From positions 115,393 to 179,392 of the forward strand of contig CAZMMX010000001.1 of assembly GCA_964567485.1 (NCBI GenBank): a stretch of DNA of 64,000 nucleotides, read 5' to 3'. The notes beneath the pieces were generated by a model, which was not told where the DNA came from, did not search any database, and saw only the letters and a program-made list of their open reading frames with translations. The DNA comes from UBA1413 sp964567485 (GTDB lineage Bacteria; Bacteroidota; Bacteroidia; Bacteroidales; Prolixibacteraceae). The first letter of the stretch is position 1, and every line of letters starts with the position of its first letter. Both the position numbers and the translations under genes were made by a program. Below, piece after piece: positions 9,363 through 17,236 of this stretch.

Positions 9363-9851
9363 TCAGCATCCTTCCGCCCCGGCAAGAAGGACGACAGCAT
9401 AGGCGGTGACCCCTTCACGGCGTCCTTCAAATCCCAGATTTTCGGTGGTGGTAGCCTTCACCGAAACCTGACCGGGTTCAATATCCATGATCCGGGCCAT
9501 GACAGTTTCCATCTCCGCAATATAAGGTCTCACTTTGGGCTGCTGAAGGGCTAGAGTGGCATCCACATTGACGACCTTCCACCCGCGGTCTTTCAGCAGT
9601 TGGCAACTCCTTTCCAGAAGAATCTTGGAATCTATGTTTTTATACTCGTCGCAAGTATCGGGGAAATTAGAGCCTATATCTCCCAGCTTGGCAGCCCCTA
9701 AAAGGGCATCACACAGGGCATGAAGCAAGACATCGCCATCGGAATGGGCAACCGTGCCCATATCAGAGGGCACCAGAATGCCCCCCAGCCAGAGGCTCTC
9801 CCCGGGAGCCAACCGGTGGACATCCAACCCAAAACCTATACGCTGCATCAT
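9363..9851 (-). CDS. ispF: 2-C-methyl-D-erythritol 2,4-cyclodiphosphate synthase
   Basis: MEP-pathway enzyme that converts CDP-ME 2-phosphate to ME-cPP and CMP in isoprenoid synthesis. The 162-residue product shows the family signatures GFGLDVH (metal ligands Asp10 and His12), AHSDGDVLLHAL (His44) and the C-terminal TTTENLGFEGR. The open frame extends upstream into porV, but homology starts at the MMQR segment, so the start is 9851 or 9848. The start lies one base after the porV stop, which suggests translational coupling. The pathway partner ispH is in the window at 40211. Confidence 0.95.
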   Translation of the reverse strand: MMQRIGFGLDVHRLAPGESLWLGGILVPSDMGTVAHSDGDVLLHALCDALLGAAKLGDIGSNFPDTCDEYKNIDSKILLERSCQLLKDRGWKVVNVDATLALQQPKVRPYIAEMETVMARIMDIEPGQVSVKATTTENLGFEGRREGVTAYAVVLLAGAEGC

Positions 9852-9852
9852 C

Positions 9853-11028
9853 CTAATTCTGTCCGCTGAAGGCATCCACATCAAAAGAAAGGGTAAACCG
9901 CAGGGTGTTCTCCAGGGGGTGGTTTCTGACAATGGGCAGCAAATAAGCGAAATCAAGGGAGAAAACGTTAAGTTTCAGACCGGCACCCGCCGTCATGAAT
10001 TTACGGTTTCCCTTGTTCTCATGCTCATAGAAGTACCCGGCACGAAGGGCGAACTGTTTGTTGTACCAGTATTCCACCCCTGCTGAAAGTGTCACTTCCT
10101 GGAGTTCCTCCTTAAAACCGCCGGGAGCGTCGTTGAAAGAGGTGAACATACCTCCCACCACCGATTTATCGGAGTTGATCCCTCCGGGATAAATGATAGC
10201 CCCCGGGTCATAGGTGGTGGTATCACGGGGTGGCGTGGGCACCAGCAGCTTGTTGATATCGGCGGCAAAGGTAAAGGTGTTGTAATCGTCGAGTTCTGTG
10301 GTATAGGCCATCCCCAGCTTCAGGTTGGTGGGGATGAAATCCTTGATTTCCCCGTCGGTATAGGAGATCTTGGCTCCGATGTTCTGGATGTTGATCCCCG
10401 CCGAAAAAATATTCTCCGAAGTACGGGTCTGAAATTCGTTCATGTAGTAAAAGGCCACATCGGCAGCGTAAGAGTTGCCGGCATGGGATTCCACACCGTT
10501 GATCAGCTGCCCGCCGGTCAGGTCGGAACGGATATACCTGATGGCCACGGCACCAGCCCAGCGGTCCGACAACAGACGGGTGTACCCCAGGTCAATGGCA
10601 AATTCATTGGGACTCATCTGCCCCATTGATTCCCCATTCAAATCGGTAAAAGCAATGTCCCCCAGAGTGAAATAACGCAACGAAGAGCTGATGGTCTGGA
10701 ATTCATCCAGTTTTTTATAGCCCACCAGATAGGCCAGGTTGATATCGTTGACCAATGACCTGAGCCATGGGGAGTAGGAAAGGGCCACCCCCATGTCGCT
10801 TTCTATGAAGGCATACTTGGCCGGGTTCCAGTGCTGGGCATTGACGTCGGGAGAGGTCCCCACCCCGGCATCACCAAGACCCGCGGCCCTGGAATCGGGG
10901 GCAATCGTCAGAAAGGGAACTCCGGTGGTGATGACATTCGCCCCGGTAAGAGAAGTCTGGGCATATAGGGTCTCAACGCTGACAGCCAGCAAGATAAAAA
11001 CAACCGTACATCTGATCAATCTGGTCAT
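9853..11028 (-). CDS. porV: Type IX secretion outer membrane protein PorV (LptO)
   Basis: Outer-membrane beta-barrel of the FadL-like PorV family, 391 residues from ATG 11028. The signal peptide ends near LYAQ. The N-terminal block (PFLTIAPDSRAAGLGDAG, then NPAKYAF) is diagnostic of PorV, and the remainder alternates as a beta-barrel ending in aromatic strands. PorV shuttles T9SS cargo from the translocon to the PorU sortase complex. A longer frame from a TTG at 11052 is rejected because that codon overlaps the -7 promoter box. It lies downstream of porU, as in Flavobacterium johnsoniae. Confidence 0.95.
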   Translation of the reverse strand: MTRLIRCTVVFILLAVSVETLYAQTSLTGANVITTGVPFLTIAPDSRAAGLGDAGVGTSPDVNAQHWNPAKYAFIESDMGVALSYSPWLRSLVNDINLAYLVGYKKLDEFQTISSSLRYFTLGDIAFTDLNGESMGQMSPNEFAIDLGYTRLLSDRWAGAVAIRYIRSDLTGGQLINGVESHAGNSYAADVAFYYMNEFQTRTSENIFSAGINIQNIGAKISYTDGEIKDFIPTNLKLGMAYTTELDDYNTFTFAADINKLLVPTPPRDTTTYDPGAIIYPGGINSDKSVVGGMFTSFNDAPGGFKEELQEVTLSAGVEYWYNKQFALRAGYFYEHENKGNRKFMTAGAGLKLNVFSLDFAYLLPIVRNHPLENTLRFTLSFDVDAFSGQN

Positions 11029-11049
11029 ATTCTGAATTTTCAAAGGGTG

Positions 11050-11057
11050 CAAAGATA
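11050..11057 (-). promoter_or_regulatory. -7 promoter box (TATCTTTG) before porV
   Basis: Exact TAnnTTTG on the minus strand, 21 bases before the porV ATG and downstream of the porU stop. porV-ispF-thioredoxin may therefore be transcribed without porU. Confidence 0.55.
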
Positions 11058-11130
11058 AGACTTTATTTATTATCGTTTAAGACAGTAACAAAACGGATAC
11101 TCCCTGGAAAAATTATCCAGGTCCTGAAAA

Positions 11131-14100
11131 TTAGCGGCTGTAAAACAATTTTCCCGACTTCGTGGCCAGTTGTCCCTGTGCTGACCTGATGGTGATACGG
11201 TAAAGGTAAAGTCCACTGCGAAGAGGGACTCCTCTTTCTGCCGGGGTCCACCGCAAAGGGTTGCTCCGGGTCCCCACAGAAGAAACCGTTGTCTGGAACT
11301 GGTCGACCCGGCTGCCGGTGATATCAAAAATCTCTACCAGGGTCTTAAAAACCCCGTCGGGCTGGTTATGGGTGAAGACAAAGTCAGTATATTGGGTCAC
11401 AGGATTGGGATAACTACCCAAGGTGGCCATGAAAAAGTCGCCCGTTACCCGAAAAGTAATCTCCACCGTCGTCGGATTATTGGCCACATCCCACACCCTG
11501 ACCTGCAGGGTATGCTCCCCCGGAGAGAGATCCCTCATCGGATAGCGGATGGTTCCCCGGGTGAAATCGTCTTTTGCCGACTGGTAGAAATCATTGAGAA
11601 CCAGAATATTGGAGAAATCGCCATCAAGAATGGCCGTGATGTCATGGCCTATCCCCGTTCCTACGGTACTGATGCCGTTTTCATCCGACACCTCAGCAAT
11701 CATCAGGGGATTACGGCTGGTCTCCCCTCCGTCAGTGAAGTTCTGATCGTCCATATATAGCTGTACCTCTGGCCCCCGGGTGTCAGTGACCTGGTCGCCC
11801 CCGGAACCACCGATCATGAAATCTTCAAAGGCTCCGTGAGCGTCGGTCTCTCCATTCTGGGCATAGTAGAGGATTTTCCCGTGGCCCAAACTGTAGGAAA
11901 TGTCCTTGGGAATCACAAAACTGAAGCTGAACCCTCCGCCAGTGACCGTAGCTTCTCCCTTGTAAATAATGCTGTTCTGCAATTTATAGCTGAATGGAGT
12001 GGCGCCGCTGTTCCCCAGGGTCTGGCGGGTGACCGCCTTGTCATACACCACCGCGGTTACCTCTCCGTTGAAATCAGTCAGTTTCCTGCCCCAATGGTCG
12101 TGAATCTCACCGGTAACGGTGACCCTGCTCAGGGCTTTCAGGGTATCGGCCAGTTCACCTGTGGCCTTGCCGTTGACGGTATTGGTCACCACCTTGTATT
12201 TAGGGTAACTCAGCCGCAGAGCCGGGTCGGCCAGAAGGGTGAAATTTCTCTTGTTCAGAGTATTCAGGGTGTTGATCTTGGCCAGACGCATGATATCCCC
12301 CATCCTGAAATTCTCCCCCTGGGCATCCTTCTCAAAAGCATACTGGTAAAAATTCTGGCTCAGCAAAAAGTTGGAATAGGCATACACCACCCGGGTGGTC
12401 GAAAACAAACCAATTCCTCCCCCATTGGGATTCAAAAGGATGTATTCCCCCGCCGACGTTTCGGTATCGTCAAAACGGCTGAATTCACAGGTGGCCGTCA
12501 CAAAAATCGGCAGGTTGTTGGAATTCGACCAGGAATTGATGGAGGAGACATCAATCACTCTCTCATCGGCCAGGAAGCGGGCATTGGCATGGCCCACATA
12601 ATTGAGGATCAGCACCCCGTCTTTCACCTGCCGGTTGATGGCCTCCACCACTCCGGGATACCGCTCCACACCGGCGGTCGACTGCTGCGGCCAGGCATCA
12701 AAATAGACCTTCTCGGTCTGAAACTCCCGGTGAAAAGCATTCACCTGGGTGGCCAGTGTCTCGGAATCCGACATGTGAAGATTACCATCCTCATCATCAC
12801 CGATGAAACAGAGATTGGTTCGCCATATTCCCAGCGATGACGGTGAATTATAGGAGAGGATCTTATCGGTGACTATGGTGGCCTCATAAACTGTCGATAC
12901 CGGCAACCGGCCGATGCCCAGATCCACCTGTCCGCTATAAACACTCTCCCCCTCATCGAGGATCACAAAATAGTCATCGGAAACAAAAGAGGCCGTGGGC
13001 GTCAGCGAATTGTCGGACTGGAACGTGGGGATGAAAGCCTTGTTGGCCCCGGTGATGTTTCTGTTGTCGAAACAGCCATCCCCGAAAAGCAAAACATATT
13101 TGATTTTTCTGTCCCGGTCCCTGAGCATTCTGAGGAAATTCCTGATGGCGGTGGCATCGGGCGTTCCCGAGCCGAACTCATTATACACCTGGGTGGTGGT
13201 GACCACCTCTACATCCATACCGTCGGCACTCCGGTGGAAACCCGCCACCTGATCAGCCTGGGCCTTAAAGTCGGGATGGGTGATAATGACATAATCGGGA
13301 ACATCCAAGGCATGGAGGTTCTGCGCGGGCACCTCTCCCACCAGCAGAGGCTCGGGGAAATTCCCGGCGGGACTAAAGGCCAGATATTCACGCAGGGAAC
13401 CGGCAGGGCGGGTAAAGAGCAATTGGTTGCCCTGAAAGGTCACGGGGATCTCCACGGGAAGCAGGGGGTCTGTGATATCAAAAACCCGCGTTCCCGCCAC
13501 CGCATTCTCCAAAACAAACTGGGCCACCCTGCCTGCCCCCATACTCCGGGTATCCCTGAAAAGAAGTTCATCGCTTCCCATCCTCAACTGGCGGCGCCAA
13601 TTGACGGTGATATGATCGAGATACCCCTCGGCAAGGGCATTCGTCGTGGTAAAAGTGAGGGATACCGCTAATGAGGACGATGTGAGGGGAACCATATACA
13701 CCTTCTGCCGCTCATCGGCGTAGGTGGTGGTCTCGTTTTCCATGTTTACCGCATTGAAGGCGATGGCCTCCTGCCTGGCCTGGTTCACGGAAACATCAAA
13801 AACGGAAGCCACCTGCGAACGGCCGGCCCCCCTGACGAGGATCCTGGCCTGCTCCCCCTGAAGAGGCTGGTCACAAACGAGCGCGAAATTCCGGGTAGTC
13901 CCCGGCACAAACTTCTCCCCAAACCATTGCTGCCCCGATCTGATCAAATTATAACTCTCCGACTCGTAACGCGTCATGTCATCAAAGGAGGTGACCCTGT
14001 GCGTATATTCTGCTCCCTCAGAAGCCGCCATTTCCGCCGTAAAAGAGGCACTTTCCTGGGTCAGAAAATAAGTGCTTTCCTCACTGTAAGGATTGACGGT

Positions 14101-14490
14101 ATGAAAGAAAAGAGCTGCCGAAAGATTATAACGCCATGAAATCGTTCCCGTAGAAAAGAAAAACAGACAATCCTTGCCTGAACCATCCTTTCCCCACCAG
14201 GTACGGTTCCGCACCAGATCATCGGGGGGAGGATCCCCCAGGGATTCTTCCATCTTGGCTCCTCCGTTCCCGTAAACATTGACCAGTTCAGGGGAGGAAA
14301 ACCCCCAGCTTCTCAATTTATCGTAAGTTATTTTATAGACTCCCTTCTTTGATGTTCTTATTTTCAACCACTTGCCATTAGCCAGGACAGAAGTGTTCTT
14401 CCAGGAAACGGCTGTGGTCTCTGCCCGGGCCCCGGGTCCACTCCCCCAGAATGGCATCATGAGTATGATAACTGCTAAAAATCTGTACAT
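11131..14490 (-). CDS. porU: Type IX secretion system sortase PorU (C25 family)
   Basis: Surface cysteine protease/sortase of the gingipain C25 family that removes the C-terminal signal from T9SS cargo and attaches it to the cell-surface anchor. It has 1119 residues with a signal peptide ending near ARAE (residue 24). A beta-rich N-terminal region (about 25-390) precedes the C25 domain (about 396-760), with catalytic His634 in YVGHAN and Cys668 in TATCEFSRFDD. Ig-like domains follow, and a CTD-like end (about 1028-1119) has the SYPNPV motif. The gene diverges from gldJ, and porV follows 102 bases downstream. This arrangement matches the gldJ-porU-porV neighbourhood of other Bacteroidota, except that gldJ is inverted here. 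Confidence 0.96.
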   Translation of the reverse strand: MYRFLAVIILMMPFWGSGPGARAETTAVSWKNTSVLANGKWLKIRTSKKGVYKITYDKLRSWGFSSPELVNVYGNGGAKMEESLGDPPPDDLVRNRTWWGKDGSGKDCLFFFSTGTISWRYNLSAALFFHTVNPYSEESTYFLTQESASFTAEMAASEGAEYTHRVTSFDDMTRYESESYNLIRSGQQWFGEKFVPGTTRNFALVCDQPLQGEQARILVRGAGRSQVASVFDVSVNQARQEAIAFNAVNMENETTTYADERQKVYMVPLTSSSLAVSLTFTTTNALAEGYLDHITVNWRRQLRMGSDELLFRDTRSMGAGRVAQFVLENAVAGTRVFDITDPLLPVEIPVTFQGNQLLFTRPAGSLREYLAFSPAGNFPEPLLVGEVPAQNLHALDVPDYVIITHPDFKAQADQVAGFHRSADGMDVEVVTTTQVYNEFGSGTPDATAIRNFLRMLRDRDRKIKYVLLFGDGCFDNRNITGANKAFIPTFQSDNSLTPTASFVSDDYFVILDEGESVYSGQVDLGIGRLPVSTVYEATIVTDKILSYNSPSSLGIWRTNLCFIGDDEDGNLHMSDSETLATQVNAFHREFQTEKVYFDAWPQQSTAGVERYPGVVEAINRQVKDGVLILNYVGHANARFLADERVIDVSSINSWSNSNNLPIFVTATCEFSRFDDTETSAGEYILLNPNGGGIGLFSTTRVVYAYSNFLLSQNFYQYAFEKDAQGENFRMGDIMRLAKINTLNTLNKRNFTLLADPALRLSYPKYKVVTNTVNGKATGELADTLKALSRVTVTGEIHDHWGRKLTDFNGEVTAVVYDKAVTRQTLGNSGATPFSYKLQNSIIYKGEATVTGGGFSFSFVIPKDISYSLGHGKILYYAQNGETDAHGAFEDFMIGGSGGDQVTDTRGPEVQLYMDDQNFTDGGETSRNPLMIAEVSDENGISTVGTGIGHDITAILDGDFSNILVLNDFYQSAKDDFTRGTIRYPMRDLSPGEHTLQVRVWDVANNPTTVEITFRVTGDFFMATLGSYPNPVTQYTDFVFTHNQPDGVFKTLVEIFDITGSRVDQFQTTVSSVGTRSNPLRWTPAERGVPLRSGLYLYRITIRSAQGQLATKSGKLFYSR

Positions 14491-14576
14491 GCGCTTGATC
14501 TGTTAAACAACAAACGGAGTCACCATGCGTTTATTGCCATATCAGGCTGGGCATAAACGGCGGTTTGCTGACCCTA

Positions 14577-14584
14577 CAAAAATA
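14577..14584 (-). promoter_or_regulatory. -7 promoter box (TATTTTTG) for porU
   Basis: Exact TAnnTTTG on the minus strand, 86 bases before the porU ATG. It is back-to-back with the gldJ promoter box at 14651. Confidence 0.55.
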
Positions 14585-14650
14585 ACAGTTATTGAAATGA
14601 TAGGTTCTAAATAATCGCAAAGCTGAACAATATTGATTGTCCAAATAAGT

Positions 14651-14658
14651 TATATTTG
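14651..14658 (+). promoter_or_regulatory. -7 promoter box (TATATTTG) for gldJ
   Basis: Exact TAnnTTTG match 37 bases before the gldJ ATG. Confidence 0.55.
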
Positions 14659-14695
14659 TGTCGTTCAAAAATCCTTATTTAAATTTTCTCATAAG

Positions 14696-16126
14696 ATGAA
14701 CCGTAAATTACTGGTATACATACTTGTAGTTTTAGCAGCAACTGGTTGCAGCATCAAGAAGCAGAACAGCTCCAGAACTACCGGGTGGAAATATAATGAT
14801 CCGGAAACCGGAAATATACCCTATTTATCAGGCTATGAACAAGAAGCAGGTCCCGGATTGATTTTTATTGAAGGCGGGACGTTCACCATGGGACGTGTTG
14901 AAGAGGATGTGATGTCGAAGTGGGACAACACACCGCGCAGGGTTACCGTGGCTTCCTTCTATATGGATGAAACCGAAGTCTCCAATCAGGATTACCGTGA
15001 GTTCGTTTACTGGATCGAGCGGGTTTATCCGGGCGACAGGGCCAAAAAGGAGTCGGTACTTCCCGACACTTTGACCTGGAGGGAGGAACTGGCTTACAAT
15101 GAGCCCTATATCCAGAACTATTTCCGCCATCCTGCCTATTCCGACTATCCGGTAGTTGGCGTTTCCTGGGTTCAGGCCAATGCCTACTGCCAGTGGCGTA
15201 CCGACCGCGTCAACGAACAAATACTGGTCGACAAGGGAATCATCACCCATGATCCCACCCAGAATGGCCAGAATATTTTCACTACCGACACCTATCTTGC
15301 GGGAATGTACCAGGGGACTGCCGGAAACAAACCCCAGGAGAATGCCGACGGAACAGCCCGTAAGGTGAGATGGGAAGATGGGATTCTTCTCCCCACTTAT
15401 CGTCTTCCCACCGAGGCGGAATGGGAATATGCCGCCCTGGGTCTTATCGGAAATGCCGAAAGTGAACTTCTCACCGACCGCAAAATGTTTCCCTGGAACG
15501 GCACGTACATGCGTGAAGCCGACAAGAAAACCAAAGGACGTATGCAGGCCAACTTCACCCGTGGCCGCGGTGACCTGATGGGGATGGCCGGAGCCCTCAA
15601 CGACAGAGCTGACATCGCCTCCACCATCAAATCATACGACCCCAACGACTATGGCCTTTACTGTATGGCCGGAAATGTCAACGAATGGGTTTCCGACGTA
15701 TACCGCCCTCTTTCCAACCGCGACGTCGCCGAATTCCAGCCCTTCCGCGGAAATATCTTCACCGTTCCCCAAAAAGATGATAGCGGCAACCTGACCCGCG
15801 ATGAATATGGCGTGATGCGCCTCGACACCCTGGCCGACTACCGGAATTTTAAAGACGGAGACCCCAACTCCCAGATCATCGAAGGAGACCAGTGGACTGC
15901 CGTACAAAACAATACCACCCAAAATATGTACATTCAGGATGACCGCCAGGGCTCCTTCTCCTCGCTCGTGGGCGATGATGTCCGCGTTTACAAGGGAGGA
16001 TCCTGGAAAGACCGCCCCTACTGGCTTACCCCGGGAACCCGCCGCTTCCTCCAGGAAACAAAATCACAGAATGACCTGGGATTCCGCTGCGCCATGACCC
16101 GCGTGGGTAGTCCCGGAGGTTTCTGA
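14696..16126 (+). CDS. gldJ: GldJ-like lipoprotein with SUMF1/FGE-type fold
   Basis: A 476-residue lipoprotein: signal peptide with lipobox ATGC (Cys18), then a formylglycine-generating-enzyme-like (SUMF1) domain over nearly the whole length. Motifs seen are FIEGGTFTMG, MDETEVSNQDY, YRLPTEAEWEYAA, GNVNEWVSDVY, KGGSW and the closing LGFRCAM. In this family the fold is structural rather than catalytic. GldJ and its paralogue GldK belong to the gliding/T9SS machinery. I favour GldJ over GldK/PorK because the gene abuts porU-porV and no porLMN genes follow. ATG 14696 is preferred over an upstream start because it begins the signal peptide. Confidence 0.85.
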   Translation: MNRKLLVYILVVLAATGCSIKKQNSSRTTGWKYNDPETGNIPYLSGYEQEAGPGLIFIEGGTFTMGRVEEDVMSKWDNTPRRVTVASFYMDETEVSNQDYREFVYWIERVYPGDRAKKESVLPDTLTWREELAYNEPYIQNYFRHPAYSDYPVVGVSWVQANAYCQWRTDRVNEQILVDKGIITHDPTQNGQNIFTTDTYLAGMYQGTAGNKPQENADGTARKVRWEDGILLPTYRLPTEAEWEYAALGLIGNAESELLTDRKMFPWNGTYMREADKKTKGRMQANFTRGRGDLMGMAGALNDRADIASTIKSYDPNDYGLYCMAGNVNEWVSDVYRPLSNRDVAEFQPFRGNIFTVPQKDDSGNLTRDEYGVMRLDTLADYRNFKDGDPNSQIIEGDQWTAVQNNTTQNMYIQDDRQGSFSSLVGDDVRVYKGGSWKDRPYWLTPGTRRFLQETKSQNDLGFRCAMTRVGSPGGF

Positions 16127-16159
16127 AAAAAAACCATCAGGCTTTTCACAACTACCAAT

Positions 16160-16209
16160 AGAAAAAAGCGGGCCTCAGGAGATGAAAATCCTGGTGCCCG
16201 CTTTTTTCT
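16160..16209. terminator. Bidirectional terminator between gldJ and ferritin-like gene
   Basis: The arms AGAAAAAAGCGGGC and GCCCGCTTTTTTCT are perfect inverted repeats, extended inward by CAGGA/TCCTG around GATGAAAA. The T-run works for gldJ and the A-run for the convergent gene. A second inverted repeat (CCTCACCCC/GGGGTGAGG, 16253-16284) sits nearer the ferritin-like stop. Confidence 0.85.
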
Positions 16210-16296
16210 AACTAAGGCTAAATCATTTAAAAATAACACCGCCGCCGGAAAACCTCACCCCACGGCAATACCGGCGGGGTGAGGAATCACCGGAGG

Positions 16297-16809
16297 TCAA
16301 AACCTGATTTTTTTCCACTCCTCCTTCATACGTTCCAAATCGGCCAGCCAATCTTCAATGTCATTTTCATGCTCCAGCTCCTCATTCAGGATTTGCACCG
16401 CCATTTGGTGAGTGGAGTGATCCTTTCCAGAGGTGAAGTCGGCAATCTCCTTATACCGTTGGATGGCGCAACGCTCACCCTTCAGATTCTGTTCTAGGAT
16501 CACCTCGATATACGGATCGGCAGGCTCATCATAAGAACACCGTGACAGCTTGGCCCACTCATTCGGATTGATCACAGGTGTCCCTCCCAACTGAATAATC
16601 CGGTTAACCACCAAAACAGCATGGTTCAGCTCCTGGTCGGCATGCACCAACAACTCAGGCTCCACCTCGCTGCGCATGGGCCCTTCCATCAGACGGGCAC
16701 CAATCCAGTACTGGTAATACGCCAGCCACTCCTCTGACAAGGCGGCATTGAGCATCTCCAAAAGTTTGTCGACATCAACCGATGCGACCTTAATTGCTTG
16801 TTTTCCCAT
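16297..16809 (-). CDS. Dps-like/bacterioferritin-type ferritin with a cysteine pair
   Basis: A 170-residue four-helix ferritin-like protein. Candidate diiron ligands fall in the expected places: Glu26/27, Glu60 and His63 (ELNH), Glu106, and Glu143/144 with His147 (EELEH). That pattern is bacterioferritin-like rather than classical Dps. Two cysteines (Cys91 and Cys114) flank the third-helix region. A cysteine pair near the metal site is the mark of the DPSL or thioferritin group described from Bacteroides fragilis and archaea. The likely role is iron and peroxide detoxification in an anaerobe. The assignment to DPSL is inferred from ligand and cysteine spacing. The gene is monocistronic, with its own promoter box. 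Confidence 0.8.
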   Translation of the reverse strand: MGKQAIKVASVDVDKLLEMLNAALSEEWLAYYQYWIGARLMEGPMRSEVEPELLVHADQELNHAVLVVNRIIQLGGTPVINPNEWAKLSRCSYDEPADPYIEVILEQNLKGERCAIQRYKEIADFTSGKDHSTHQMAVQILNEELEHENDIEDWLADLERMKEEWKKIRF

Positions 16810-16858
16810 AATATCAATTATTAAAGTTTGTATTCCGTGGTTTTACTCCTCTGCTCTT

Positions 16859-16866
16859 CAAAGATA
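16859..16866 (-). promoter_or_regulatory. -7 promoter box (TATCTTTG) for ferritin-like gene
   Basis: Exact TAnnTTTG on the minus strand, 49 bases before the start codon. The rest of the 427-base gap to the next gene (16810-17236) is AT-rich. It holds only a one-mismatch box (TATTTTTC, 17125-17132) that could serve the plus-strand gene, and I see no other feature in it. Confidence 0.5.
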
Positions 16867-17236
16867 AAGATGTTTTCCGATTGATAATCGCGGCCTGGCC
16901 GGTGAATTTTCGTAAAAAGTAGTGCTTTCAGATCCTCTTTCCTGAACCAAGGGGAACAGGGATCCCCCGGAAAATCTTCAGCAATTTCTCCTTCTTGTTG
17001 GTAATCATACTGTTAGCTACACTATCTTAACCTTAAGAAATAAGGAAAAAATAATTCCCTAATAATGGATAATAACATAATGTTTTTTATATAGAAGTCG
17101 TATATTATGCTATGATAAGAATCTTATTTTTCTGAACCTAAAACCATAAACCAACCAGGGAAAATTCTAAACGCTGAGACCCCACTCTTATCTCAATTAA
17201 CCTTACGTCCATTTAGTAAACCTATAATCCAATACG

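Noticed and set aside
11836..12840. 334-codon plus-strand frame
   Set aside because: Antisense shadow of porU.
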